Below are positions 1-11,179 of a stretch of 64,000 nucleotides of DNA, one piece after another; the first letter of the stretch is position 1; each line of letters opens with the position of its first letter. Origin of the DNA: Larix kaempferi (lineage: Eukaryota; Streptophyta; Pinopsida; Pinales; Pinaceae); NCBI GenBank assembly GCA_027924585.1, contig BSBM01000764.1, positions 3,723,501-3,787,500 of the forward strand, given 5' to 3'. Under the pieces are notes generated by a model that was not told the DNA's origin, made no database searches, and saw only the letters and a program-made list of their open reading frames with translations. A program made the translations under genes and the position numbers.

Positions 1-38
1 TTCTAATGGCCGAGTGGCTTCATTGTGCATTCATTTCG

Positions 39-380
39 TAAACTAGGGTTTTGCTCAGTTTCATTGCATGCAATCTTGCATTGGTGGGTCAAATCTGCAA
101 AACCCTCCATCGAGCCAGTGTTGGCAGTGTTCCCACATAGGCATTTCCCAAACACACTTGCAGGAGCCAACGGCAAGCAATCTTGCTGCTCCGTTTGCCT
201 TTTGGCTCCCGGACTGAAAGTCACCAAGTGTCCTTGAATGGCATTTTCATGCGACTTGCAGCCCGACTAGAATGCCTGTAGCACCCAAATCGTGGCTCCG
301 TTCACGACTCCATCAATTCCAGTGGGTCCAGGGTGTTGGGTTCTGTGGTGTCGTGGCCCCAGAGCAAATCCTCCAAGTGT
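39..380 (+). repeat. diverged monomer of the 359-bp satellite
   Basis: This stretch shares ordered blocks with the tandem 359-bp monomers at 2332-3498: 'aaactagggttttgctcag', a 'ggtcaaat(c/t)tgcaaaa' block, 'aacacacttgcagga' and 'gtggctccg'. Spacing is similar but there are many indels. It appears to be an older, isolated copy. The short ORFs across it have no recognisable protein features. Confidence 0.5.
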
Positions 381-429
381 CCCTGAATGGCCCCAGGTGC
401 CCGTAGCACCCAAATCGTGGCTCCGTTCA

Positions 430-1284
430 TGCATAGGTTTTCCATAGAATGCCTGATTAATAAAGGGAATGTCACCTTCTCGGAGGAGAGAAGATCCCCC
501 AATGAAATCAAATAGGAAAGTTCTATTTGTATATTCAAAGCCTCTGGATGGTTTCAGCCATTTTCCTTCCGATATACTATGTATAAAAGCATCCAGCATC
601 TTCCGCTTTTTTTTCAAATATTGGATCGACTACAACAGAAGAAATGAATTCTCCTTTCTCAAAGCATGGGAAACAGCAGATAGATTGGCATTCAGAGGAA
701 ATAGCTTTGGAATATCTACTACATCGAGGTGTCTTCGAAAGAATGAAACTAAATCATTAACTGAATACATCAAAGCTCCTGCAAAAGATGGTAGTGTAAG
801 GTAACCTTCAGAAAGGGTTGAAAAGCCCATGGTAGTCCAGGGATTCCTTCCCATTAACTTGGCCCAATTACTCGTGGATGCAGGCTGGAGAGACTTCAGA
901 GAGCCTCGTACCCTAATGATTTTCCCACCTTCATCTACTAGGGGAATATTCTTGCAAAGATTGGTAAGCTCTTTGGGTTATGGAAGCATTTGATACACTA
1001 GCCAAATCTATGTTGTTGGAAGACCTTACATATTTCAACAAAGGAGCATTTTGCAGGTGACTTGAAAATCCCTTCCAATTTTTAGCAATAAAACAAAGAA
1101 GTTCAACGTACAGATTTTCACGCAAGCTTTTCAACCAATCAGACAACCGAATACAGGGAGATAACCGCGCCCAAAAAAACTCAAGCTATCATAAAACTCT
1201 TGTTTATCAAGATAAGGATGGACTATGTGTACATTACGATAATAGATGAATGAAGTCGCTTTGATGAACTTGTCCTCTCGCTTT
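430..1284. other. unassigned intergenic sequence
   Basis: No recognisable gene, RNA or repeat. A short ORF of 111 codons (469-804, plus) is not matched by any domain I know and is overlapped by ORFs on the other strand, so I do not call it. Confidence 0.4.
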
Positions 1285-2061
1285 GAGGCTGCCAATATGA
1301 TCTCAATTTACGAGAAGCTTCCACGTAGCAATAATTTATACTCTGTATAAAGTGAATATTATTACTTGTTTTAAAATTTGTTTCCCTCCCTTAACCTCGT
1401 TTTGTAGATCTGTGCTAGCCATTGTTTGGAGGGAGTTATCTCGCTCAATTCTGTGGCCATTTTTCGTTAGATTGTGTGAAAAAATACAACATTTATTGTC
1501 CTCAACCTAGCTCATTTTACCTCTTCATAGTTAAAAGGAACTCATGCTTCTTTGTTTAAAATCACATAAATTTTGGACCTAGATATCAATGATGTGCAAG
1601 TAGGCTTGACCAACTGGTTGGTACGAGTCCCAAAAAGACCGAAATACTCCACTCAACCCGCTTAAATGAATTTGAGAAATAATACCCCTGTGACTCTATC
1701 AGGCTAGTTTCGACAGTTAAAAATTTTAGGTGGTGGGTAGACCATAATAGGTTGATCAAGTTCTAAAACCACGCATCGGTTCTAAAACCAAAGTAAGCAG
1801 TTTAGGTATAACTCTTACCTGCAGCAGATTATCCAGTGACCATAATTCATGTCAGACTCAGTGGCAGGTGCAGACTAAGAGAACCTAAATAAAATCCAAG
1901 AGAAAAAGGTGAAGAGGGGGAACTCATTTGTATTTGCATAGCTGGGCATTTTTCTCTAATATCAGATAAAAATAATAACTAATATCAGAGAAAAATGCCC
2001 AGCTATGCAAATTATTGCTACGTGGAAGCTTCTCGTAAATTGAGATCATATTGGAAGCCTC
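1285..2061. mobile_element. inverted-repeat (MITE/foldback-like) element
   Basis: The segment 1285-1337 is the near-perfect reverse complement of 2009-2061, 53 bp with about one mismatch. It begins GAGGCTGCCAATATG on the left and ends CATATTGGAAGCCTC on the right. The interior is about 670 bp with no long ORF. A second perfect 25-bp inverted repeat (1932-1956 and 1988-2012) overlaps the right arm. Outward-facing termini of this length with a non-coding core fit a MITE or foldback element. No convincing target-site duplication was found, so the family is not assigned. Confidence 0.6.
1932..2012. repeat. perfect 25-bp hairpin-forming inverted repeat
   Basis: Positions 1932-1956 and 1988-2012 are exact reverse complements, separated by 31 bp of AT-rich loop. 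The loop also holds a repeat of 'ctaatatcaga'. The structure could form a stable hairpin in DNA or RNA. Confidence 0.85.
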
Positions 2062-2150
2062 CCCTATTAATTTATATGATGTTGCAAGGATTTTTTAATG
2101 TGACAAGGTTTTTCTCTACGCTAGCATTCCCGGCTGGAATTTTAATCTTT

Positions 2151-2291
2151 CATTTCACGTCCAATTGAATTTTAATGGAGTTTGGGTTCCCATGCTCTCG
2201 TTAAATTAGGCCCGTCATTGAATCAAATGAAGCTAGCTAAGGTGTTGAATTTAAATCATTCATGTCATGTCCAATTGAATTTTAATGGAGT
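2151..2291 (+). repeat. 110-bp-spaced direct repeat
   Basis: A roughly 31-bp block ending in 'ccaattgaattttaatgga' occurs at 2151-2181 and again at 2261-2291 with two differences. It lies just upstream of the satellite array. Confidence 0.7.
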
Positions 2292-2331
2292 CAGTGAAGC
2301 TATCTAATGCAATAGTTGCCGGTTAATCTAC

Positions 2332-3498
2332 GAAACTAGGGTTTTGCTCAGTGAGGGAGTGTGCAATTTTTGCACACGGGGGTCAACTTTGCAAAATCCT
2401 CCATCGGGCACTTACGGCTAGCATTCCTAGCCGGAACCTCCCTAGACACACTTGCAGGACTCCTTGGAACCAGGTTTTGCTGCACAGTTGGAATTCTATG
2501 CCCTCGGCAGGTATCCAATAGGTGTCCCTGAAGGCCTTTTGGATGCGAGACGGAACGAGCCATAGAATGGCGACCGTGGCTCTGATCGACAAACCATCAA
2601 CTCTATTGGATTCAGGACTTCCGGATAGTGCTAGGGGTGCCCCTCTCCTCTTGTCCTGTGGCCCAGGTGTCACTTTGCAGGTCTATCTTGGAAACTAGGG
2701 TTTTGCTCAATGAGGGAGTGTGCAATTTTTGCACATGGTGGTCAACTTTGCAAAATCCTCCACTAGGAACTTACGGCTAGTGTTCCCAGCCGGAACCTCC
2801 CTAGACACACTTGCAGGAATCCACGAAACCAGGTTTTGCTGCATGGTTGGAATTCTATGCCCCCGACAGGTATCCAACAAGTGTCCTTGAAGGCCTTTTG
2901 GATGCGAGACGGAACGAGCCATAGAATGACGACTGTGGCTCCAATTGAAAAACCATCGACTCCGTTGGATTTAGGACATCCAGATAGTCCTATGGGTGCC
3001 CCTCTCCTCCGGTCTCGTGGCCCAGGTGTCACCTTGAAGGTCCATATTGGAAACTAGAGTTTTGCTCAGTGAGGGAGTGTGTAATTTTTGCACACGGTGG
3101 TCAAATTTGCAAAATCCTCCATTGGGAACTTACGGCTAGCATTCCCAACCGAAACCTACCTAAACACACTTGCAAGACTCCCCGAAACTAGGTTTTGCTG
3201 TACGGTTGGAATTCTACGCCCTCGGCAGGTATCCAGCAGGTGTCCTTGAAGGCCTTTTGGATGTGAGACGGAATGAGCCATAGAATGACGACCGTGGCTC
3301 CGATCGACCAATCGTTGACTCCGTTGGATTCAGGACATCCAGATAGTGCTAGGGGTTCCCCTCCCCTTCGGTCCCATGGCCCAGGTGTCATCTTGCAGGT
3401 TCATCTTGGAAACTAGGGTTTTGCTCAATGAGGAAGTGTGCGATTTTTGCACACGGGGGTCAACTTTGCAAAATCCTCCACCGGGCACTTACGGGTAG
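2332..3498 (+). repeat. 359-bp satellite array, 3.25 monomers
   Basis: Monomers begin with 'gaaactagggttttgctca' at 2332, 2691, 3050 and 3409, so the period is exactly 359 bp three times over. Monomers are clearly similar along their whole length, with scattered substitutions. The fourth copy breaks off after about 90 bp (near 3498) directly into the first GAT-rich array. The ORFs that recur once per monomer on the minus strand are consequences of the repeat. Confidence 0.9.
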
Positions 3499-3792
3499 CG
3501 TTGATGAGAAACCTAGAGATGACAATGATGATGAAGATTTTGATGATGATGATGATGGCGATGATGAAGATGTTGATGATAATGGTGATGGTGATGAAGA
3601 TGATGAGGATGAAGAAGATGATGATGATGGAGATGTTGATGAGGAAGGGGGATATGACAATGATGATGAATATGTTGATGATGATGATGGTGATGATGAA
3701 GATGTTGATGATGATGGTGATGGTGGTGAAGAAGAAGAAGATGATGATGGAGATGTTGATGATGAATGTAGAGATGACAATGATGATGAAGG
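3499..3792 (+). repeat. GAT-rich compound array 1
   Basis: This is a trinucleotide-phased (GAT)n array with interspersed GAA, GTT, GGT and GAC. A conserved tag that reads VDE(E/K)PRDDNDDE in the Asp frame recurs near 3500, 3636 and 3756, with a variant DEEGGYDNDDE at the middle site. Higher-order spacing is about 120-135 bp. The Asp frame is open here, fused to the truncated satellite monomer (3428-3805, 125 codons). I see no evidence that it is a gene. Confidence 0.9.
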
Positions 3793-4430
3793 GTTTGCTC
3801 AGTAAATTTATCAAGCTTTTGAGTTTCATGATAGTGGCACCATTGTGGAGAGGGTGAATAGACCTAGTGTTACTTGTAGGGATATTAGGACATATTGGAG
3901 GAAGTATCTAAACAGTACATAGGGTTTAGTGGTAAGGTTTAGTTGAGAGTTAGGGTTAGAGTTATAGAAGGAAATTGAATTAGGTCATTTATCTAATGTA
4001 CATTTTATATTAATGGTATGGCTTGGTCTAAGTTGGTGCTATCAAATAGCTAATCCATTATGAAATATTTAACAAGACATGAATTAAATTTAATATAAGT
4101 GTATTGTTAAATATAGTGAGCATTGAGCATGGGAAACCAAATCTATGAATATGTGTATTGTTAAATATAATTTTGTTGGGTGAAGCCAATGACCAACATA
4201 ATCAACATAATATAATCTTAGGGTTTATTGATTATATGGAAAAAATGGCATATTCATAAACTTGACATACAAGAGAACTTTTGGCATATTTATAAACGAC
4301 GTAAATGTAAATTTGGCATATCAAGAACACAAAATTGACATATTCATAAACAACATACATGAGAAAATTGAGCATATATCAATATTCAATTACAAATAGT
4401 ATAAATAGTATAGTATTAAAAGTATTTAAC
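3793..4430. other. AT-rich intergenic sequence
   Basis: No gene recognised. Short phrases recur, including 'tgtattgttaaatata' near 4100 and 4155 and 'ggcatatt(c/t)ataaac' near 4250-4290. These suggest decayed repeats only. Confidence 0.4.
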
Positions 4431-4849
4431 ATACCTCATCATGCTAGATCCCACCTATTATCATACAACCAAGCCCTCCAGATCATCTCTTATATTGATG
4501 GTCTCCATTAGTCTCTCGTGCTCTGTATCCGGCAAGAAGTAGCGTACCTTCGATGTATTTCAGATAGGCATTGTTCGTACCTAGAGGTTTGTACCAATGA
4601 TTAAGTTGGTAAAGTGATACACACTTGCACCTGGTTTGTAATCCTTGTAAACATATCCACCCTTCTTTCTTGCATTGTTGTCCTTTGTCAAGTATTCACC
4701 TTTAACAACCATAGCCCCGGTTGGGTAGTGGTTGTTTTCATCGTCAGTCATGGACATAATTAGGGTTTGGTTTCCATCTATACAACGTGCCAACCAGTAA
4801 TCACCACCCCATTCACTATCTTTTGAGGCAACCATTGCGTATATGTGCC

Positions 4850-4966
4850 CTGCATAATATGATTGTAGGTATATGATCAAAATATTTTTTGTGCGATACA
4901 AGGCCATTAATGTGCATTTGAAGACTACGTAAATAAACAAAAAAATGTTAAGGAAATGCATCATAC
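4850..4966 (-). other. GT-AG intron 2 of the transposase-like gene
   Basis: The exon ends ...GTACAACCTG at 4967, then GTATGATG. The intron ends ...TTATGCAG at 4850 and the next exon begins GGCACATATACG. Splicing gives ...VQPG-HIYAMV... in frame with the final exon, which ends at the stop at 4581. Confidence 0.7.
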
Positions 4967-5981
4967 CAGGTTGTACAAGGTCTGAGACATGATCAAAATC
5001 TGCAGAAATAGATGATTGGTCTTATTCCAACGGAGTTAAGTCAACAATTGCATGTTGATCAAGTGGAAGTGATATGCGATCCCATCCATCAACCCAGTCC
5101 AATGATTGGCACCCATCCTAGTCACCATCACAACAAGGTCGGCAAAAACAAGCGAGTTTTCTGGTCCAAATTTCAAATACTAGGTTATCAGAGCTTCGAA
5201 CCAAATGAAAGCCACGAGTCCCAGGAACAGTCTTGCATTCCCATGCATGTGAATGATCTATGTCTACCACCTCCCCAAAAAATATCTCCACGTGTCTCTT
5301 TCTTGTGGATTCTACTCGCATAGTTGATTCCTCTCCCATTACTGACGTGCACCACCTAACTATAGATTGACCATTTTGAATAGTAGATTTTGTAGATACT
5401 TTCAATTCCTCTCTTCGTAGGGATGTTTTGACACATGCTCCGGCTCCATCATGCTCTCATTTACCATGCCCAATCTCAAAATAGTTCCACATATGTGGCA
5501 CTTTGTAGTTTTTATGCAATGAACACAACCATTGAAATACGCATGCATTTTTTAACTGACCAGCACATCCATCAAACCAAATCCAGTGTCGATCCATCTG
5601 CATGTTCCTTCCCTTCAAGTGATCATAGAAAATGATGAAGCAATGATGTACATAGTGGAAGTCGTGGCACCTATCATCACTTATGTAGAAGTGATATTCC
5701 TTTAGAATTTCTCTTTGCTCTTCAGTGCTATTTGGGCCATGCCTATATGTGATATAGACCATCAAGGAAACCTGCTCAGAGTGATAATACTGACTTTGGA
5801 TCTCATTTTGAGGTTGCAGAGTGTAGTTCTCGGCAAAATCAACAACTGAAAGTATAGTACCATGGGGAAATGTATCTCTGCATATTCTAAATTGTTCATC
5901 TTGCCATCATGACAAGTGGACATGATGAACATAATCATGTGTCTTTTCAATAAATTCCTTGAGAAAGTCACTAACTGGTAC

Positions 5982-6075
5982 CTAGTTACATAAAATGATC
6001 TCAATGTGAGTTTTTTTGTAAGCAAGGATTGAAATGTAACTGTTCAAACATACTTTTATAGATATAAATGCATAC
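5982..6075 (-). other. GT-AG intron 1 of the transposase-like gene
   Basis: On the minus strand the exon ends ...ACATCTCAG at 6076, followed by GTATGC. The intron ends ...AACTAG at 5982 and the next exon starts GTACCAGTT at 5981. Joining them keeps the reading frame (TSQ-VPVSDFLKE). The 94-bp length is usual for plants. Confidence 0.75.
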
Positions 6076-7827
6076 CTGAGATGTCACCAATTGTAATTTT
6101 TTGCTTTCTTTCCCTAGGACTATTTCATAGCTGATATATTTGAAACTTTTCATGTCTACAACCATTTTCTCAAATTCACTGTCTCCACTCTCGTGCATAC
6201 ATTGGCTCAATAATGCCATTCCAGCACAGTTGGGGCATGTTCCATCCAAACAAGATTTTGCATAGTATGTTTTCCCCTGAGGCCTATTCCACATGATGCT
6301 ATGAATGAATTCTCTTGATGAAGTCGGTGGTATTGTCAGGGAGCAATCCTGCACATGGTTAGTATGCAACACACGGCGAATGTACAAAAATGTTTTATAG
6401 TAATATTCATATTCTACATGGTATCTACAACAACAAGTGTTACAAACAGTATTTATTCTAACATACCATGGCTTACATTTCTCAAAATATCTTTGCCCTA
6501 AGTTCAATTATCTATGTTCATTCCTAAATTTCTTGTATAGTTCTGTCTATGTTATATCAAGAAGATGCTTAGTATGTGGTTCACAATCCTTTGAACCCCT
6601 TCTCAGTTTTAGTACATCCTTTCGGTTTGAAGAAGGCCGTGTGTGATCATGCCAAAAAATCTGCACTAGTCCCTTTACTGCATCAACTAGCTTCATGTCG
6701 CAACGTGGCAACCGACCAATAAAGGCCCAAAAATTTGTCTGATCAGTTGTGTCAAGATGTTATCTTCTAATAGAATACCTACGGAGGGTTTTTACATTCA
6801 AATTAACTAGTTTGGATGTAGGCCTGAGAATACAAAGGACCCTGGTGTTCTTATTTGCAATTGCTTGTGACAAGACATGAAGAGCCGCATTGCAGTCCTT
6901 TGAACGTGTGTTCTTACCAATTTTACCAAATGCATCTACTAAGCTTTTAACTATATGAGAACTTGGTCCATAAGTCTTTATCATCTTTATCCCTAACTTT
7001 TTTCTAACAACATTCATGCTCCTAGATTTTAACAATGATAAAAATAATCTACATTTATCTCCATCACATTTAGAAACAAAATATTTATCAAGTATATGTT
7101 GAGTTTGATAAGCAATACTACGTTCAGATAGCGTACCTTCAATGGAATTGAGGAGACTTTCATCAACTTGTATACGCTTTGGATTTCTTCGACGCGTGCT
7201 TGCTAATGGAGGTAAGGGGGTTGGAATTCTACCATGTAGTGCATCACCAAGACACTCTGGCGTTTCAGTAGTAGCTTGGTGTCCTTCATTCTCTTCTTGG
7301 TAGTTGGATGGTGGAAGTCCAACATCCTCATCGATGGTCTGTGGAAGTCCGACATCCTCTTGTGGAAGTCCAACATCCTCATTGATGGTCTGGATAACAT
7401 TTTATTCTTCAATAGTAGGCAACATGTCCAACGCCTCTCTGACTTCATCACTTGTATAACCACATCCGGATAACCAATTTTGTGTTTCTTCATGAGCTTC
7501 ATCTTGAGATGGTAACTTATCACTTTGACTTGAAGTGGGAATTGAAACATCCCCTAATGAGCACATATGTTTTGCTTCTTGATTACTTCCATGGGGTGAT
7601 TGTTCAACAACTATTGTGGAAATTGAAGGTCCCTCTTGTCGTGGATTAATAGGATGAACCGTGGTATCCTCTACAATTGGATTTGGATTAGTTTCCAAAG
7701 AAATCTTCTGATTCATCATGTGTATTCTTTTCTTTTCTTTCTCTTCTTCAATGACTTCTTGAGGTCTCTTCTTCCTTGCTGATTTTCTTCCTCGATTACG
7801 TGGATTCCCCATCACCACAATGATCAA

Positions 7828-8405
7828 TTCAATATAGTTTGTTTTTGTTGCTCCTCAATTACAAGCTTTCAAACCTTTAGTGCTTTCTAGAACTATAGAT
7901 CCTTCAAGGTGCTTCAATCTTCCTTCTCAAATGTTCATCTTTCCCATCAAAACAATTATGAATGAGAAAATTTACCTTTGGTGATCTTCAATAATAAGCA
8001 AATGAAAATTAAATCATAAATTGTTTGGGCTCTTTGATTCTCTTGTACAATTGTATATATCCACCATCACCATGAAATGGTCTTGAAGCTTGATATCTTA
8101 TCTTGTGTGCTCCTCAAATATAGGCAAAATGAATCTTTCAAAGACCTTATCTTTGGTGTTATTCAATTGGAGATTCTTCAAGCTTGCTGATTATCTTCTT
8201 CAAATATGGCCATATAACCCAACACCACACTGAGCAACCATGAAAGATGTCCTCAATACTGCACCTGCATAACAAAAATAATGATGGAGATGGTGTAGAG
8301 TGTGAGTATTTCCAATGGTGGGCTCGTGTTGTTCGAAAAAATCGTGGGATTTGTTGTTTTGGCTTGGACAAAGTAAAGTTTCTCTCGGACAAGGACAATC
8401 CACTG
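7828..8405. other. upstream region of the transposase-like gene
   Basis: AT-rich, with recurring phrases such as 'gatcttcaataat' and 'ttcttcaa(g/a)'. It could hold the promoter of the minus-strand gene, but I see no unambiguous TATA box. Short ORFs on both strands overlap each other and are not called. Confidence 0.3.
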
Positions 8406-8535
8406 TTTATAGAGTTACAAAATGCGCACGTGTTATATAAATCTAAAACGCGCACACAATATGAAAAATAAAAATGCGTACGCGATATGGTTAAGCACAA
8501 TAAATAGGTTAGGTGCGCGGCTAAGGCAACGAATA
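8405..8535. repeat. CG-rich palindromic motif cluster, left
   Basis: Motifs 'atgcgcacgtgttata', 'aaaacgcgcacac' and 'atgcgtacgcgatat' are packed into 100 bp of otherwise AT-rich, CpG-poor DNA. The same kind of motif recurs at 17085-17210, beside the other polypyrimidine tract. Confidence 0.6.
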
Positions 8536-8624
8536 AAATCAAAAGAAAACAAATTTTTTGTATGGTTACATACAATACAAATGTTTTTAGTGTGGGACAA
8601 ATGTTTTGTATGGTTTAATACCCC

Positions 8625-8945
8625 CCTAGCTCTCTCCCAATAATCCCTAGATACCCCCCATCTCTTTCTAAGTATCTGTCCCTCATTCTCTCTACATCCC
8701 TCCCTACATGTTTCTTTCATGTTTCTTTCTCTCCCTTACTCCAGCCATGTCCCTACTACCCCACTCTCCATCTCTCCACCTTCTCTTTATCTTCGTCATT
8801 ATCCCTCCCTATATCACTCTCTCCCTTATTCTCCCTTAATCACTATCTCTCTATGCCTTTATCCCTCCCCCCTACCCTCTCTCTCTTACCTGGTTCCTAG
8901 AGCCCCTCCCCCATGAAGGCCTTTATACCCTCTTCTAAACATTAA
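8625..8945. repeat. polypyrimidine tract 1
   Basis: About 320 bp with nearly all C/T on the plus strand. The section 'cccttaatcacta...tgcctttatccctccc' (about 8832-8875) matches the start of the larger tract at 16003-16040, so the two tracts are related. Such strand asymmetry can support triplex (H-DNA) structures. ORFs here are low-complexity Ser/Pro/Leu and are not called. Confidence 0.8.
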
Positions 8946-8960
8946 TCCCTAAGTGCATAA

Positions 8961-10030
8961 GTGCACGAGATGATGAGGAGGAGGAGGGTGATAACAATGA
9001 AGATGATCATGATGCAGATGAAGATGATAAATATGATGATGTTGATGAAGATGATGGTGATGTCGATGAAGATGTTGAATATGATGACAAGGGTGATGAG
9101 GATGATGATGATGGTGATGAAGAAGATGACGATGATAGAGATGTTGATGGGGAAGGGGGAGATGTCAATGATGATGAAGAGGAGGATATAAGATGATGAT
9201 GATGATGGTGGTGGTGGAGATGTTGATGATGATGATGATGGTAATGATGAAGATGTTGATGATGATGGTGATGGTGATGAAGATGATGATGATGAAGAAG
9301 ATGATGATGACGTAGATGTTGATGAGGAACTTAGAGATGACAATGATGATGAAGATGGAGAGGATGATGATGATGAAGACTTTGATGATGATGGTGATGG
9401 TGATGAAGATGATGATGAAGATGATGATGATGGAGATCTTGATGAAGAAGGGGGAGATGACAATGATGATGATGATGCCAATGAAGATGATGATGATGGA
9501 GATGTTGATGAGGAAGGGGGATATGACAATGATGATGAAGATGTTGTTGTTGATGATGATGATGATGGTGAATATGTTGATGATGATGGTGATGGAGATG
9601 GTGATAAAGATGATAATGATGATGATGGTGAAGAAGAAGATGATGATGATAGAGATGATGATGATGATTATGATGATGATGATGATGAGGATGATGATGA
9701 TAATTTTGATGATGATGGTGATGGTGATGGTGATGGTGATGGTGATAATGATGATGATGATGATGATGAAGATGATGATGAAGAATATAATGATGAAGAA
9801 GATGTTGATGAGGAACCTACATATGACAATGATGATGAAGATGTTGATGATGATGATGATGGTGATGATGTTGATGATGATGATAATGATGATGATGATG
9901 ATGATGATGATGAAGAATATGATGATGATGGAGATGTTGATGAGGAACCTAGAGATGACAATGATGATGAAGATGTTGATGTTGATGAAGATGATGATGA
10001 TGATGAAGACATTGATGATGATGAAGATGG

Positions 10031-10067
<37 letters not shown>

Positions 10068-10218
10068 GATGATGAAGATGAAGATGTTGATGAGGAACCT
10101 AGAGATGACAATGATGATGAAGACGTTGATGGTGATGGTGATGATGATGTTGATGGTGATGGTGATGATGATGATGATGGTGATGATGATGGTGATGGTG
10201 ATGGTGATGTTCAGATGA
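8961..10218 (+). repeat. GAT-rich compound array 2
   Basis: About 1.26 kb of GAT-phased repeat. The tag encoding DEE(P/G/L)xxDNDDE recurs near 9142, 9319, 9440, 9508, 9808, 9940 and 10090, always in the same orientation. From about 9196 the Asp frame stays open to beyond the array end (roughly 340 codons) but has no ATG. ATG codons occur only in the Met frame, which is open 9316-10218. On the minus strand the same DNA reads poly-Ser. Its composition argues for an expanded minisatellite rather than a gene. Confidence 0.9.
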
Positions 10219-10958
10219 TGATGATGACAATGAAGAATATTGTCATGTCTCCATCTCTGGTAAAAGATTTTAATTATTTAATTTTGTCTATTTGCATGAC
10301 GACGCTAATTAGAGCCTAAACTATTTTTCCCGCAATGCAACCAAGAGTGAAAAAGGGCATGGTGAACCACAAGAGGGGGAGAGTAATTAAGTTGTAAATG
10401 TTGTCGTGGACCTTGGCTTGGTTAACTCTTGTTTTCGAGTCAAGTTAATTTATGTTTGGTATTTTCCTTTGGTATGCTTATGCTCATATGTATTTAAGTG
10501 GAGAAGCTTAGATTTTAATTTATATGATTGTTAGCATTAAGCATGAACCCAATGACAAACTTTAATAATAAAGTGTTTAATCTAAATGCTAATTCAATTA
10601 GTATTTAGTGCACATATCTATTTATGACGTTATGCTTTTATAAAGTTGCATAAGAAATACATATATTTTATTACATATGTTTATGTCTCTTTTTATATGA
10701 ATACATATAGTTTGTGTGTCATATTATTTCTTTATATACACATGGATACTTTTACATACAAATTAATATGGTTGTAATGTATTTTTTATGTGCAAAAATA
10801 TATTTGAAATTTTATGTTTTTTTATAAAGGCATAGATGTCCTATGTTATACCCAATATACTTTATGGGATATACTCTAATATATTTTATGTGGTAATAAA
10901 TCTATTGTGTTGTGATATATTGAATTTATGGAATGGATTCTTAATATAATTGTCAGGA

Positions 10959-10960
<2 letters not shown>
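10219..10960. other. AT-rich intergenic sequence
   Basis: No gene or clear repeat recognised between the GAT array and the AT dinucleotide tract. Confidence 0.5.

Positions 10961-11016
<56 letters not shown>
10961..11016. repeat. (AT)n-(GT)n microsatellite
   Basis: About 21 AT units (10961-11002) are followed directly by seven GT units. Confidence 0.95.
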
Positions 11017-11179
11017 TTTAATTTAAAATATATAGATTACCTTGGAAGAAATATGAAGTATTTTTTATGAGTAACTATTTTATTTTAAGTTGTATTTTCT
11101 TATTTATATGAGAAAATAATATATATTTTATTATGTTTTTGTTTGAGAGATATATATATTATAGCTTGACCTAGTTTTT

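Larger units (their letters stand above)
4581..7827 (-). pseudogene. decayed transposase-like gene (RNase H-fold type), two introns
   Basis: A single gene can be followed on the minus strand from ATG 7827 (or an in-frame ATG five codons later) to a stop at 4581. The N-terminus is basic and lysine/arginine-rich, like a nuclear-localisation signal, then acidic, with three copies of an EDVGLPQ-type peptide (about 7300-7400). The centre carries a Cys/His-rich segment (CCCRYHVE near 6430), then VDFAEN (about 5840), YHFYISDDR, WFDGCAGQLKNA (about 5570) and GHGK-(stop)-EHDGAGACVK (5460-5430). The C-terminal part contains GGDYWLARC. I recognise the VDFAEN ... DGCAGQ ... HGKxEHDGAGAC layout from uncharacterised eukaryotic transposon proteins. 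The two Asp residues probably belong to a DDE-like RNase H core. I cannot name the superfamily. In-frame stops occur near 7400, 6548, 6509, 5908 and 5458, so it is dead. It is probably a mobile element, but no termini were found. Confidence 0.7.

Noticed and set aside
7-95. tRNA or tRNA-derived SINE (A-box-like TGGCCGAGTGG, B-box-like GGTCAAATCTG)
   Set aside because: No cloverleaf can be folded, and the B-box-like part is a normal piece of the 359-bp monomer.
2332-3498. CRISPR-like array
   Set aside because: Repeats are 359 bp with no short spacer/repeat alternation, and the host is eukaryotic.
9668-10111. poly-Ser ORFs on the minus strand of the GAT arrays
   Set aside because: Direct consequence of (ATC)n, with no other protein features.
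9316-10218. 300-codon Met/Lys ORF as a protein
   Set aside because: It is the +1 reading of a GAT repeat. Composition is trivial and several other frames are equally open.
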